Counted from the stretch's first letter, positions 50,548 through 60,340 are shown. The stretch is DNA of 64,000 nucleotides from Labrys miyagiensis (GCF_030160835.1 NZ_BSPC01000066.1:212697-276696), one strand, 5' to 3'. Notes: a model not told the origin generated them from the letters alone. Numbers and translations are program-made.

Positions 50548-52044
50548 ATGTCCCGTATCGCCAACCTGATCGGCGGCAAGTCCGTCGAGGCCACCAGCGG
50601 GCGTTCTGCGCCCGTGTTCAATCCCGCCACTGGCGAGCAGAGCGGCGAACTCGGCCTCTCCTCGGCCGCCGATGTCGATACCGCCGTGCAGGCGGCCAAG
50701 AAGGCCTTCCCGGCCTGGTCGACGACGGCGCCGCTGAAGCGCGCCCGTTACATGTTCAAGTTCAAGGAATTGCTGGAGGCCAATGCCGACAAGGTGGCGC
50801 AGGCGATCTCGGCCGAGCACGGCAAGACCCATTCGGATGCGCTCGGCGAAGTCCAGCGCGGCCTCGAAGTGGTGGAGTTCGCCTGCGGCATCCCCCACCT
50901 TCTCGCCGGTGAGTTCAGCCGCAATGTCGGCCCGGCCATCGACACCTATAACGACCGCCAGCCGCTCGGCGTGGTCGCCGGCATCACGCCCTTCAACTTC
51001 CCGGCCATGGTGCCGTTGTGGATGTATCCGGTGGCGATCGCCGCCGGCAACACCTTCGTGCTCAAGCCCTCCGAGCGCGATCCCTCCGCGGCGCTGCTGG
51101 TCGCCAGCCTCCTGATCGAGGCAGGCATCCCCGAAGGCGTGCTCAATGTCGTCAACGGCGACAAGGAGGCGGTGGACGCGCTGCTGCATCACCCCGATGT
51201 CAAGGCCATCAGCTTCGTGGGCTCCACCCCGATCGCGCAGTACATCTATTCGACCGCCGCCGCCAACGGCAAACGCTGCCAGGCCCTGGGCGGGGCCAAG
51301 AACCATATGGTGGTGATGCCCGACGCCGACATGGAACAGGCCGCCGATGCCCTCGTCTCGGCCGCTTACGGCTCGGCCGGCGAGCGCTGCATGGCGATCT
51401 CGGTGGCCGTGCCGATCGGCGACAAGACCGCCGATGCCCTGGTCGACAGCCTGCTGCCCCGCATCCAGAAGCTCAAGATCGGGCCGGCTGCCGATCCGCA
51501 GGCCGAGATGGGCCCGCTGGTGACGAAGGTGCACCAACAGAAGGTGCTCGGCTATATCGAAGCCGGCGTGAAGGAAGGCGCCGATCTGGTGGTCGATGGC
51601 CGCGGTCTCAAGCTGCAGGGCTATGAGAATGGCTATTTCGTCGGCCCGACTCTGTTCGACAAGGTCACCGAGGGCATGTCGATCTACAAGGAAGAGATCT
51701 TCGGCCCGGTGCTCTCGATGGTGCGGGCCCGCGATTATGGTCACGCCACCAAGATGATCAACGACCACGAATATGGTAACGGCACTGCCATCTTCACCCG
51801 CGACGGCGATGCCGCCCGCGCCTTCGCCGACTCGATCGAGGTCGGCATGGTCGGCATCAACGTGCCGCTGCCGGTGCCTGTCGCCTTCCACTCCTTCGGC
51901 GGTTGGAAGCGCTCGATTTTCGGCGATCACTCGATCTATGGCATGGAAGGCGTGCGCTTCTATACCCGTCTGAAGACGGTGACCTCGCGCTGGCCGACCG
52001 GCATCCGCTCGGGGGTGAATCTCAACTTTCCCAGCGTGAATTGA
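50548..52044 (+). CDS. mmsA: CoA-acylating methylmalonate-semialdehyde dehydrogenase MmsA
   Basis: MmsA converts malonate or methylmalonate semialdehyde to acetyl- or propionyl-CoA. The 498-residue ALDH-family enzyme carries the NAD fold (GITPFNFPAMVPLWMYPVA), the stabilising Asn in GGAKNHMVVMPDAD, and the catalytic Cys in GSAGERCMAISVAVPIG. The family lacks the usual catalytic Glu, as here. It follows the omega-aminotransferase by 160 bases (a repeat lies between). The pair would complete beta-alanine and beta-aminoisobutyrate degradation. A strong terminator follows. Confidence 0.96.
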   Translation: MSRIANLIGGKSVEATSGRSAPVFNPATGEQSGELGLSSAADVDTAVQAAKKAFPAWSTTAPLKRARYMFKFKELLEANADKVAQAISAEHGKTHSDALGEVQRGLEVVEFACGIPHLLAGEFSRNVGPAIDTYNDRQPLGVVAGITPFNFPAMVPLWMYPVAIAAGNTFVLKPSERDPSAALLVASLLIEAGIPEGVLNVVNGDKEAVDALLHHPDVKAISFVGSTPIAQYIYSTAAANGKRCQALGGAKNHMVVMPDADMEQAADALVSAAYGSAGERCMAISVAVPIGDKTADALVDSLLPRIQKLKIGPAADPQAEMGPLVTKVHQQKVLGYIEAGVKEGADLVVDGRGLKLQGYENGYFVGPTLFDKVTEGMSIYKEEIFGPVLSMVRARDYGHATKMINDHEYGNGTAIFTRDGDAARAFADSIEVGMVGINVPLPVPVAFHSFGGWKRSIFGDHSIYGMEGVRFYTRLKTVTSRWPTGIRSGVNLNFPSVN

Positions 52045-52065
52045 GTCTTATCCAATTCAACCCGG

Positions 52066-52104
52066 GGCCCGGCGCGTTTCCTCGCGCCGGGCCTTTCATT
52101 TTTT
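52066..52104 (+). terminator. Rho-independent terminator after mmsA
   Basis: GGCCCGGCGCG and CGCGCCGGGCC form an 11-bp GC stem followed by TTTCATTTTTT. This is the clearest terminator in the window. Confidence 0.9.
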
Positions 52105-52257
52105 CGAGCCGGCAGGCTCGATCGCGCCTTCCGATCGAATAACACCTTGGGGTTATTGTCGGCCTCCCGGGCCACCTGCATCCTCTGTGACAACAACAAG
52201 ACAGGACATCCAAGAGCAAATCGGATGTCTCGCAGTCCGTCGACAGGGGAGTATTCG

Positions 52258-53598
52258 ATGACACAGGAAGTCAAACTCGACCGCGCGCTTGGCTTATGGT
52301 CGGTTGTGCTGTTCGGCCTTGCCTATATGACGCCGATGATCGTATTCGGCACTTTCGGCCCCCTCGCCAGTGCCAGCCAGGGCACGACGGCGATGGCTTA
52401 TCTGCTTGCCTCGGGAGCGATCTTCCTGACCGCCATCAGCTACGGTGTCATGTCGAAGGTCTATCCGGTGGCCGGATCGTCCTACACCTATGCCCGCAAG
52501 TCCTTGAACTCGAATATCGGCTTCCTCGTGGGCTGGGCCATCTTGCTCGACTACTTCTTCCTGCCCATGGTGATCTGGCTGATCGGCGCGGCCTATCTGT
52601 CCTCGGCGTTTCCGAATGTGCCGGTGTCGGTCTGGATCGTCGGCTTCATCGTGATCACCACGCTGGTCAACATCGTCGGCGTCGCCTTTGCCAGCCGGGT
52701 CAACTTCGTCCTGATGATCGTGCAGCTCGCAATCGTCGCCGCCTTCGTGTTTCTGGCGGCCCGCTACGTGATCGCTGCGAGCGGCCCGGGCGGGCTTGTC
52801 TCCGCGGCACCTTTCTTCCAGGTCAACGTCCCGCTTTCGGCCTCCGTCAGCGGCGCGGCCATCGCCGCCTATTCGTTCCTTGGCTTCGATGCCGTCTCGA
52901 CCCTGACGGAGGAAACCCGTGACCCGACGCGGACCATCCCGCGGGCGATCCTGATCGTTGCGTTGGCTGGGGGCTTCATCTTCATCGCCGCCGCCTATGT
53001 GGTGCAATTGGCCCACCCCGGCTTCGAATTCGCCTCGGTCGATGCAGCCGCCAATGAGATCGCGGCGAAGATCGGCGGCGACTTCTTCGTCATGATCTTC
53101 CTCGCCACGCTCATCGTCGCGCAATTCACGTCCGGCCTCGCCGCCCAGGCCAGCGTTGGCCGCCTGCTCTTCGCGATGGGGCGCGACGGTGTCCTGCCGA
53201 CGGGGTTGTTCGGCAAGCTGCATCCCCGCTGGCATACGCCGCTGATCAATTTGGTGCTGGTCGGCGTGGTCGGTCTGGCCGCCCTGTGGATGGATGTCAC
53301 GACCTCGACCTCCTTCATCAATTTCGGCGCCTTCCTGGCCTTCACCGCCGTGAACCTGTCCGTGGTGGCGCTCTATTTCCGCAATCACGAGATGGTGCGG
53401 GCGCGAGGCTTCGTGCTGGGCGTGGTGCTGCCTCTCATCGCCGCGCTCTGCGATCTCTTCCTGCTCTACAATCTCGACAGCAATGCCAAATGGCTCGGAT
53501 GCATCTGGTTGGTGCTCGGGGTGGCCTACCTTGCCTACCTGACACGCTTTTTCAGCCAGGCAGCCCCCGAACTCGACTTTGTCGAGGAAGCGGCTTGA
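52258..53598 (+). CDS. APC-family amino-acid/amine permease
   Basis: This is a 446-residue transporter of about 12 helices in the APC superfamily. The ATG at 52258 has GGGGAG 8 bases upstream; the longer frame (52147) is not supported. It opens LGLWSVVLFGLAYMTPMIV and has the helix-6 motif FLGFDAVSTLTEETRDP, typical of amino-acid/polyamine transporters. A single substrate cannot be given; by place it may carry beta-alanine, a related amine, or another pathway intermediate. It is convergent with the LuxR gene. Confidence 0.9.
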   Translation: MTQEVKLDRALGLWSVVLFGLAYMTPMIVFGTFGPLASASQGTTAMAYLLASGAIFLTAISYGVMSKVYPVAGSSYTYARKSLNSNIGFLVGWAILLDYFFLPMVIWLIGAAYLSSAFPNVPVSVWIVGFIVITTLVNIVGVAFASRVNFVLMIVQLAIVAAFVFLAARYVIAASGPGGLVSAAPFFQVNVPLSASVSGAAIAAYSFLGFDAVSTLTEETRDPTRTIPRAILIVALAGGFIFIAAAYVVQLAHPGFEFASVDAAANEIAAKIGGDFFVMIFLATLIVAQFTSGLAAQASVGRLLFAMGRDGVLPTGLFGKLHPRWHTPLINLVLVGVVGLAALWMDVTTSTSFINFGAFLAFTAVNLSVVALYFRNHEMVRARGFVLGVVLPLIAALCDLFLLYNLDSNAKWLGCIWLVLGVAYLAYLTRFFSQAAPELDFVEEAA

Positions 53599-53622
53599 GC
53601 CCAAGCGCGTGACGCGGAGGAG

Positions 53623-54393
53623 TCAGGGCTGCGGGGCCTGTTGCGCCAGGAACAGGCGGAAAAGCTCGCCCTGGCTCGATATTTTGAGTTTCGCATAGGT
53701 ATGCCGCCGATGCACCTTCACGGTTTCGGGCGAGAGCGAGAGAAGGGCGCCGATCGAGATGGTCGAATGGCCTTTCAGGATCAGTGCAACGATCTCGCGT
53801 TCGCGTGTCGTCAGCAACGGGTGGGAGAGGTGCGCTGTCGGCGTCTCGCCCGGGGCCGACGCGATTCCTTCGGAAATCCGCCAGTGACGCGCGGCCAGGG
53901 CACATACCAAATCAGCCGCATCCCCGAACTGTTCGATCTCACGACGACCGAACATGGTGGTTGCCCCGACCCGGCTGATGGACAGGACACCGATATGTCC
54001 GCCGGTCAGGTCCAGCACAAAACCGATCTCGTCGACAATCGTGGTGGAGGCATAATGGACACGGTAATATTCCGATTGCCTGAAGGAATCCGGCGCGATC
54101 TCCTGCATGACGATCAGAGGCGCCGCGCTATCCTGGTAGATCGCGTCGTAGAACGGATCGAGGACATAGGCACCCGCCAGATACTGATCCACGATGATCG
54201 ACCGGTCGACAATGTCGCATTCGTTGTAAAGATCCAACGCCCGTCGATCGGGCGTGTAGCGAAAGCCATTCATCATTTCGAACGGGGCGATCAGCCGCAA
54301 GGCCGCCTGCAGGCGGGTCGGAAATTCCGGCGAGCCCACGGCGCTCGCCGCTTCGCCCATCTTCCGGTTCCAACTACGGAATAACGACGCCAT
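53623..54393 (-). CDS. LuxR-family regulator (solo)
   Basis: This is a 256-residue regulator. I take the ATG at 54391-54393 with GGAG 10 bases upstream; an in-frame ATG at 54561 would overlap the divergent amidase gene. The C-terminal LuxR HTH is standard (LTTREREIVALILKGHSTIS, IGALLSLSPETVKVHRRHTY). The N-terminal part has a PAS/GAF-like or autoinducer-domain size (LIAPFEMMNGFRYTPDRRAL; VDEIGFVLDLTGGHIGV), but no full acyl-homoserine-lactone motif was seen. No luxI is in the window. It is a candidate regulator of the adjacent amidase. Confidence 0.8.
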   Translation of the reverse strand: MASLFRSWNRKMGEAASAVGSPEFPTRLQAALRLIAPFEMMNGFRYTPDRRALDLYNECDIVDRSIIVDQYLAGAYVLDPFYDAIYQDSAAPLIVMQEIAPDSFRQSEYYRVHYASTTIVDEIGFVLDLTGGHIGVLSISRVGATTMFGRREIEQFGDAADLVCALAARHWRISEGIASAPGETPTAHLSHPLLTTREREIVALILKGHSTISIGALLSLSPETVKVHRRHTYAKLKISSQGELFRLFLAQQAPQP

Positions 54394-54525
54394 CTCGACC
54401 AATCTCCGCCCGCCCGCCTCGTGCTGCCGGCCGATGCCCCGATCCGGCATCGTGTCAAAGCGATGTAGGGTGGACAACCTGCAATAAGAGCCATCCAGCG
54501 CCACCACAAGGGAGTTGACCGGATC

Positions 54526-55941
54526 ATGCAAAATCGAGTCCCACGCCAATCCGGCGGCCACCTGCTCGATCTGCCGGCCACAGCCATCGCCGGCGCCATA
54601 CGCCGCGGTGAGGCCAGGGCCGAGGACGTCGTCGGTGAGTCCCTGCGTCGTGCACGAGCCATTCAGGATGACCTTAACGCCTTCACGCTAATTTGCGAGC
54701 AGCGGGCGCTCGCCGCCGCCCGCCGCGCCGACGAGGCCGTCCGGGCGGGCTTGCCGACAGGCGCACTGCATGGCGTGCCCTTCGCCGCCAAGGACATGAC
54801 GCCGACCGCGGGTGACCTCACCACGCTCGGCTCCTGGAGCACGGGGGAGGGCGTGCCGGAGCGGACGGCCCTCTGCATCCGCCGGCTGGAGCTCGAGGGC
54901 GCCATCCTCATCGGCAAGACGACGACGCCGGAATTCGCCTATTCAAGCTTCACCAACAGCCCCCGCTGGGGCATGACCCGCAATCCGCACGACCGTACCT
55001 GCACCAGTGGCGGCTCGTCGGGCGGCTCCGCCGTGGCCGTAGCCACCGGCGTCGTTCCCCTGGCGGAGGGAAGCGACATGGGCGGCTCGGTACGCATCCC
55101 GGCTGCCTTTTGCGGTGTCGTCGGCCTCAAGCCCAGCCTCGGCCGTATCCCGATGACGATCCTGCCGAGCGTCTTCGACAACATCTCGCATTTCGGGCCG
55201 CTGGCGCGCACGGTGGGGGACGCCATCGCCTTCATGGCCGCCACGGCCGGGCCGAGCGACGAGGACATCCAGTCGCTGCCGCTTGTCTTCGACACGCAGA
55301 GGGCCCGCTCCGGCAATCTTGCAGGCCGGCGCTTCGCCCTGTCGATCGACCTTGGCTTCTACGCCGTCGAGCCGGCCGTCGAGAGCGGTATCCGCGCTGC
55401 CGTGCGGGCCATGGAAGAGGCGGGGGCGCGGATCGACGAGGTGCCGCTCGTCTGGACGAGGGCAGTTGCCGACCAATGGTTCGACCTGTGGTGCGTCTTC
55501 ATGTCGGCCTATTTCGGCAAGAGCCTGGACGACCATCGCGAGCGCATGGACCCGGCCGTCGTGTCGATGATGGAACGCGGTCACGCCATGGATGCCACCA
55601 GCTACAAGCGGGTGGAGCTGCTGCGCACCGCCATGTGGCAGGACATGCGCAAGCTGTTCGAGACCTATGACGCCCTGCTTTGCCCAACCTGCGCGATCAC
55701 GGCGCCACCGGTTGGTGCGACCGACGACGATTTTGTCGGCACCCTGCCTGATGGCCGCTACAACGGCCTCGACATGACCTGCCCCTTCAACCTCGTGCCG
55801 CAATGCCCGGCTCTGTCTCTTCCGGTGCCCTCGATGGGATCGCTCCCGGTGGGCCTGCAGATCGTCGGCAAGCGCTTTGCGGACGAGGATGTTCTCGCCA
55901 TGGCGCTGGGCGCAGAGAGGGCCATGGCCCCGCAACAGTGA
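54526..55941 (+). CDS. Amidase (amidase-signature family)
   Basis: This is a 471-residue hydrolase with the Ser-cisSer-Lys triad of the amidase signature family: Lys in GKTTTPEFAYSSFTNSP, then TSGGSSGGSAVAVATGVVPL with the cis-Ser, and the nucleophile in EGSDMGGSVRIPAAFCGVV. The C-terminal part (CPAVSLP-like, here CPALSLPVPSMGSLPVGLQI) is typical. It lies beside the LuxR regulator and upstream of the ABC importer, so a ureide, amide or pyrimidine-derived substrate is possible. The ATG at 54526 overlaps the longest LuxR form. Confidence 0.9.
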   Translation: MQNRVPRQSGGHLLDLPATAIAGAIRRGEARAEDVVGESLRRARAIQDDLNAFTLICEQRALAAARRADEAVRAGLPTGALHGVPFAAKDMTPTAGDLTTLGSWSTGEGVPERTALCIRRLELEGAILIGKTTTPEFAYSSFTNSPRWGMTRNPHDRTCTSGGSSGGSAVAVATGVVPLAEGSDMGGSVRIPAAFCGVVGLKPSLGRIPMTILPSVFDNISHFGPLARTVGDAIAFMAATAGPSDEDIQSLPLVFDTQRARSGNLAGRRFALSIDLGFYAVEPAVESGIRAAVRAMEEAGARIDEVPLVWTRAVADQWFDLWCVFMSAYFGKSLDDHRERMDPAVVSMMERGHAMDATSYKRVELLRTAMWQDMRKLFETYDALLCPTCAITAPPVGATDDDFVGTLPDGRYNGLDMTCPFNLVPQCPALSLPVPSMGSLPVGLQIVGKRFADEDVLAMALGAERAMAPQQ

Positions 55942-56122
55942 TGGGTGCCAGCCGGTAGGGCCAACCTGCGCCGGCCGGGACAGTTGTCAAAAGCGGATGG
56001 AGTCGCCATCGGCGACCGCATCCGCGCATCCTCAATGTGGAACTCTTACAAAAGGGGTTGCCTATTTTTTGTCCATGCGGTCAATATTCGTGCTGACTGT
56101 GGGCAGCATCCGGTTTCGAGAG

Positions 56123-56157
56123 GGCCGCTCCGCTTGGGAGCGGCCTTTCTTTTTCGT
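56123..56157 (+). terminator. Rho-independent terminator between amidase and ABC importer genes
   Basis: GGCCGCTCC and GGGAGCGGCC arms are followed by TTTCTTTTT. The rest of 55942-56441 shows no gene; it carries the promoter for the ABC operon. Confidence 0.8.
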
Positions 56158-56441
56158 ATGCAAGTCGCCTTGTCGCCGGTTTCAAATATTCCAACCGGGG
56201 CAGGGAGGCGGTAACGTGATAAAATACTGACTCTGCTGAACATGGCACGATCATTGCTGTGAACAGGCGGTCGGAAGCCAAGGACGGAGCGGCCTCGAGC
56301 GAGCCGTAACCGTTCGATAAAGCAAAATGCGTTCAGGTAGGAGCGGATTTCCAAGTTAGCGCATCGGCATAAAAAGCATTTTGCGATTCTTGGTGATTCG
56401 ATCTGAAGGCAAGACGCGATAGAACCAGGGGTAAGGCCGGC

Positions 56442-57278
56442 ATGCAAGTTGAGGGCGTAGATCGGGATCTTGGCGGCACGGCTGATGCAGCGCCGGCCGG
56501 CAAACCGGTGATCTCGGTCGAGGATTTGTCGCTGACCTTCGAGACCGGCGATGGCCCTGTCTATGCGCTCTCCAGCGTCGACCTCACCGTCAACGAAGGC
56601 GATTTCGTCTCCTTCATCGGCCCTTCGGGCTGCGGCAAGACCACCCTCCTGCGCGTCATCGCCGATCTCGAGCGCCAGACCTCGGGCTCGATCAAGGTCA
56701 ACGGGCTGACCCCGGAACAGGCCCGGCTTCAGCGCCACTACGGCTATGTCTTCCAGGCGCCGGCGCTCTATCCCTGGCGCACCATCGAGCGCAACGTCAT
56801 GCTGCCGCTCGAAGTGATGGGCTTCCCGGCGGCCGAGCGGAAGGAAAGGGCGGCCAGGAACCTCGAGCTCGTCAATCTCAAGGGTTTCGAGAAGAAGTTC
56901 CCCTGGCAATTGTCCGGCGGCATGCAGCAACGCGCTTCGATCGCCCGCGCGCTCTGCTTCGATCCTCACCTGATGCTGATGGACGAACCCTTCGGTGCGC
57001 TGGACGAGATCGTGCGCGACAAGCTCAACGACCAGCTCCTGCATCTGTGGCGCACCACCAGGAAGACGGTGGTGTTCGTCACCCATTCGATCCCCGAGGC
57101 GGTCTATCTCTCCACCAAGATCGTGGTGATGTCGCCTCGCCCCGGGCGTATCATCGATATCATCGACTGCAATTTCCCACGCGACCGCACGCTCCACATC
57201 CGGGAAACGCAGGAGTTTCAGGAGGTGGCGCATCGGGTGCGCGACGGGTTGCATGCGGGGCATTCCTATGACGACTGA
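56442..57278 (+). CDS. ABC transporter ATP-binding protein (NMT1/TauT type)
   Basis: This is a 278-residue ATPase of the nitrate/sulfonate/taurine and pyrimidine-precursor importer family. Walker A is IGPSGCGKTTLLRVI, Q-loop YVFQAPALYPW, signature LSGGMQQRASIARAL, Walker B LMLMDEPFGALDEI, and H-loop VVFVTHSIPEAVYLST. The N-terminal 26 residues are an extension before the domain start. It is followed by two permease genes and a binding-protein gene, all overlapping or closely spaced, forming one operon. Confidence 0.94.
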   Translation: MQVEGVDRDLGGTADAAPAGKPVISVEDLSLTFETGDGPVYALSSVDLTVNEGDFVSFIGPSGCGKTTLLRVIADLERQTSGSIKVNGLTPEQARLQRHYGYVFQAPALYPWRTIERNVMLPLEVMGFPAAERKERAARNLELVNLKGFEKKFPWQLSGGMQQRASIARALCFDPHLMLMDEPFGALDEIVRDKLNDQLLHLWRTTRKTVVFVTHSIPEAVYLSTKIVVMSPRPGRIIDIIDCNFPRDRTLHIRETQEFQEVAHRVRDGLHAGHSYDD

Positions 57279-58197
57279 CGTCATGCCCGTGCGTAGCGCA
57301 CCCTCGCTCTGGAGCCGCCTGATGGCCGGCAAGGCCGGGCCGGTGACGGTGGTGGTGCTGGCGATCTTCGCGGTGTGGTATCTCGCCTGCCTGCCGATGA
57401 ACGGGAGCGCCCTTCAGCGCGCCATGCCGGATATGGCAAGCCGCTCCGTGATCGAGCGATTCATCGCCGCGATCAACCTGCCGGACGGCAATCTCGCCGC
57501 GCCGCACCAGATCATCACGGCGATGGTGCAGGGCATCTTCTTCGAGCCGCCGCTGGGACGCCGCAGCCTCGTCTACCATGGGCTGATCACGCTCTCCGCG
57601 GCGCTGTCGGGCTTCGTGCTCGGCACGGTGCTCGGCATCGTGCTGGCCGTGCTGATCGTGCATTTTCGCTCGATGAACAAGAGCCTGATGCCCTGGGTAA
57701 TCATCTCGCAGACCATCCCGATCCTGGCGCTGGTGCCGCTGCTCAACGCCATCCTCGGCAAGCTCGGCCTGCCGATCATCGTACCCAAGGCGCTGATCGC
57801 GACCTATCTCTGCTTCTTTCCTGTCACCGTCGGCATGGTGAAGGGACTGACGTCGCCCGACACCATGCAGCTCGATCTGATGCGCACCTACGACGCCTCC
57901 AAGTGGCAGACCTTCTGGAAGCTGCGCTGGCCGGCGGCGACGCCCTTTCTGTTCGCGAGCTTGAAGATCGCCATCGCCGGCTGCATCGTCGGCGCCATCG
58001 TGGCCGAGATGCCGACGGGCGCCCAGGGCGGCCTCGGCTCGCGGCTCCTTGCGGGCTACCAGTACAACAATCTGCGCCTGGTGTTGTGGGCGGCGCTGTT
58101 CACCGCCGCGCTACTCTCGGCGCTGTTGATCAGCGTCATCGCCCTGGTCGAGCGGCGCGTCTTGGTTTCGATGGGCGTGCGGGGAGGGGGGGAATGA
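57268..58197 (+). CDS. ABC transporter permease 1
   Basis: This is a 309-residue inner-membrane permease of the BPD_transp_1 fold. The ATG at 57268 overlaps the ATPase gene by 11 bases; GGGGCATTCCT precedes it. Six helices are predicted, and the ATPase-contacting EAA loop is visible at QLDLMRTYDASKWQTFWKLR. It overlaps the next permease gene by four bases. Having two different permeases indicates a heterodimeric channel. Confidence 0.92.
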   Translation: MTTDVMPVRSAPSLWSRLMAGKAGPVTVVVLAIFAVWYLACLPMNGSALQRAMPDMASRSVIERFIAAINLPDGNLAAPHQIITAMVQGIFFEPPLGRRSLVYHGLITLSAALSGFVLGTVLGIVLAVLIVHFRSMNKSLMPWVIISQTIPILALVPLLNAILGKLGLPIIVPKALIATYLCFFPVTVGMVKGLTSPDTMQLDLMRTYDASKWQTFWKLRWPAATPFLFASLKIAIAGCIVGAIVAEMPTGAQGGLGSRLLAGYQYNNLRLVLWAALFTAALLSALLISVIALVERRVLVSMGVRGGGE

Positions 58198-59309
58198 CGA
58201 CCTTCCAATCCCGTGGCTTCGTGATTTCAGGACTGTTGATGCTGCTCGGGGTGGCGTTGTCTTTTGTTTGGGGTAGGGCGACCTTATCCCCCACAACAAT
58301 CATATTTGTCCCGGCGGGCCTTATGATCGACGCCGGGCTTCGCCGCTCCGCATCTCGGTTCAGCCGTCAAGTCTCCTGGCTGGTACTCCTTGCCATTACG
58401 GCTTTTGCCCTGACCTCCGAGGTTAGTCTGGATGGCGTCGCAGGAAACGCGGGCTGGGATTTCTGGCTGAAGGCGATTGGCGTTTGGCTAGCTGCCTGGA
58501 TGATGGTGGATACCATCGCTAATGATGGAGACGGCAATGGATCTTCGCGCTGGAAGGATTTGACGCCTCCCATCCTCTTCGGCCTCACACTTCTGTTCTT
58601 ATGGGAATGGGTCGTCGTCGGCTTCGGCATCCCGACCATCAATCTGCTCGCACCCTCGGCCATCGGCACGGCGCTTGTCCGCTATGCCGATACGCTCACC
58701 CGGGATTTCATCTGGACCTTCCTGCATGAGGCGCTGCTCGGCTGGCTGCTCGGTTCCGGCGCGGGCTTCCTGGTGGCGCTGGTGGCTGACCGCATCCCCT
58801 TCCTGCGCCGCGGCCTGCTGCCGCTCGGCAATGTCGTCTCCGCCTTGCCGATCGTCGGCATCGCGCCGATCATGATCTGGTGGTTCACCTATGACTGGCC
58901 GTCCAAGACAGCGGTGGTGATCGCCATGACCTTCTTCCCCATGCTGGTCAACACCGTGGCGGGGCTGGCCTCGAGCGGCGCGCTGGAACGCGACCTGATG
59001 CGCTCCTACGGCGCAAGCTACTGGTCGACCCTGACGCGCCTTCGTCTTCCGGCTGCCATGCCCTTCATCTTCAATGGCCTGAAGATCAACTCGACGCTCG
59101 CCATGATCGGTGCAATCGTGGCCGAATATCTCGACGGGCCGACCATCGGCATGGGCTTTCGCATCAACACCCAGGCGGCGCTGTCGCAGACCGACATCGT
59201 CTGGGCCGAGATTGCCGTCGCCATGGTGGCGGGCTCGATCTTCTACGGCATCATCGCGCTCATTGAACGGGCGGTGACATTTTGGCATCCCTCTTACCGG
59301 CGCGCATGA
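58194..59309 (+). CDS. ABC transporter permease 2 with N-terminal membrane extension
   Basis: This is a 371-residue permease. Residues ~130-371 are the usual BPD_transp_1 domain (LLGWLLGSGAGFLVALVADR; EAA loop ALERDLMRSYGASYWSTLTR). Residues 1-120 add about three hydrophobic helices (ISGLLMLLGVALSFVWG; VSWLVLLAITAFALTSEV; FWLKAIGVWLAAWMMVDTI) that the first permease lacks. This part (58200-58600) also has lower GC and codons unlike its neighbours. The extension may be a recent fusion. The start ATGA overlaps permease 1. Confidence 0.88.
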   Translation: MTTFQSRGFVISGLLMLLGVALSFVWGRATLSPTTIIFVPAGLMIDAGLRRSASRFSRQVSWLVLLAITAFALTSEVSLDGVAGNAGWDFWLKAIGVWLAAWMMVDTIANDGDGNGSSRWKDLTPPILFGLTLLFLWEWVVVGFGIPTINLLAPSAIGTALVRYADTLTRDFIWTFLHEALLGWLLGSGAGFLVALVADRIPFLRRGLLPLGNVVSALPIVGIAPIMIWWFTYDWPSKTAVVIAMTFFPMLVNTVAGLASSGALERDLMRSYGASYWSTLTRLRLPAAMPFIFNGLKINSTLAMIGAIVAEYLDGPTIGMGFRINTQAALSQTDIVWAEIAVAMVAGSIFYGIIALIERAVTFWHPSYRRA

Positions 59310-59341
59310 CGCAGGATGAGGACAACAGAGGAGTGGACGGA

Positions 59342-60340
59342 ATGAAGAAGGCACTTTTGGCGGGCGTTGCCTTTGCGCTCGGCCTCGGCGCGGTGACGGC
59401 TGCGCAGGCCGCCGACAAGGTCACGCTGCAGCTCAAATGGGTGGTGCAGGGCCAGTTCGCCGGCTATCTCGTCGCCAAGGACAAGGGCTTCTACAAGGAT
59501 GCCGGCCTCGATGTTACCGTCGCCCCCGGCGGGCCGGATATCGCGCCGGAGACCGTGATCGCCAACAAGCAGGCCGACGTGATCGTCGACTGGATGCCCG
59601 CCGCGCTTGCCGCCCGCGAGAAGGGCGTGCCGCTGGTCAACATCGCCCAGCCTTTCAAGCGCTCCGGCCTGGAGCTGACCTGCCGTAAGGAAACCGGCAT
59701 CAAGACCCCCGCCGATTTCAAGGGCAAGACGCTCGGCGTCTGGTTCTACGGCAATGAATATCCCTTCAACGCCTTCATGGGTAAGCTCGGCCTGAAGACC
59801 GACGGCTCGGCCGATGGCGTCAAGGTGATCAAGCAGGGCTTCAATGTCGATCCGCTCCTGCAGAAGCAGGCCGACTGCATCTCGACCATGACCTACAACG
59901 AATATTGGCAGGTGATCGAAGCGGGCGTGAAGCCGGAGGACCTGGTGGTGTTCAACTACACCGATCAGGGCGTCGCCGTGCTCGAAGACGGCCTCTATGT
60001 CATGGAGGATCGGCTCAAGGATCCGAAATTCGTCGAGACCATGGCCAAGTTCGTCAAGGCCTCGATGAAAGGCTGGGACTATGCCCGCGAGCACCCTGAC
60101 GAGGCGGTGAAGATCGTGCTCGACAACGACGCTTCCGGCGCCCAGACCGAGGTGCACCAGACCAACCAGATCAAGGAAGTCAACAAGCTGACCGAAGGAT
60201 CGGACGGAACGCTGGATCCGGCCGCGGCCGACATCACCGTGAAGACACTGCTTTCGGGCGGCGGCGACAGCCCGGCCATCACCAAGGCGCCGGTCGGCGG
60301 CTGGACCAGCGCGGTGACGGACGCCGCGAAGAAGCTTTGA
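59342..60340 (+). CDS. ABC transporter substrate-binding protein (NMT1/THI5-like)
   Basis: This is a 332-residue periplasmic binding protein. The ATG at 59342 follows GAGGAGTGGACGGA; the frame opens earlier but the signal peptide starts here (MKKALLAGVAFALGLGAVTA, then AQAAD). The NMT1 fold is clear: VTLQLKWVVQGQFAGYLVAK, then GFYKDAGLDVTVAPGGPDI. The family binds small ring compounds such as pyrimidine precursors, taurine or nitrate. Being upstream of the dihydropyrimidinase gene, pyrimidine or hydantoin-like substrates are the best guess. Confidence 0.92.
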   Translation: MKKALLAGVAFALGLGAVTAAQAADKVTLQLKWVVQGQFAGYLVAKDKGFYKDAGLDVTVAPGGPDIAPETVIANKQADVIVDWMPAALAAREKGVPLVNIAQPFKRSGLELTCRKETGIKTPADFKGKTLGVWFYGNEYPFNAFMGKLGLKTDGSADGVKVIKQGFNVDPLLQKQADCISTMTYNEYWQVIEAGVKPEDLVVFNYTDQGVAVLEDGLYVMEDRLKDPKFVETMAKFVKASMKGWDYAREHPDEAVKIVLDNDASGAQTEVHQTNQIKEVNKLTEGSDGTLDPAAADITVKTLLSGGGDSPAITKAPVGGWTSAVTDAAKKL

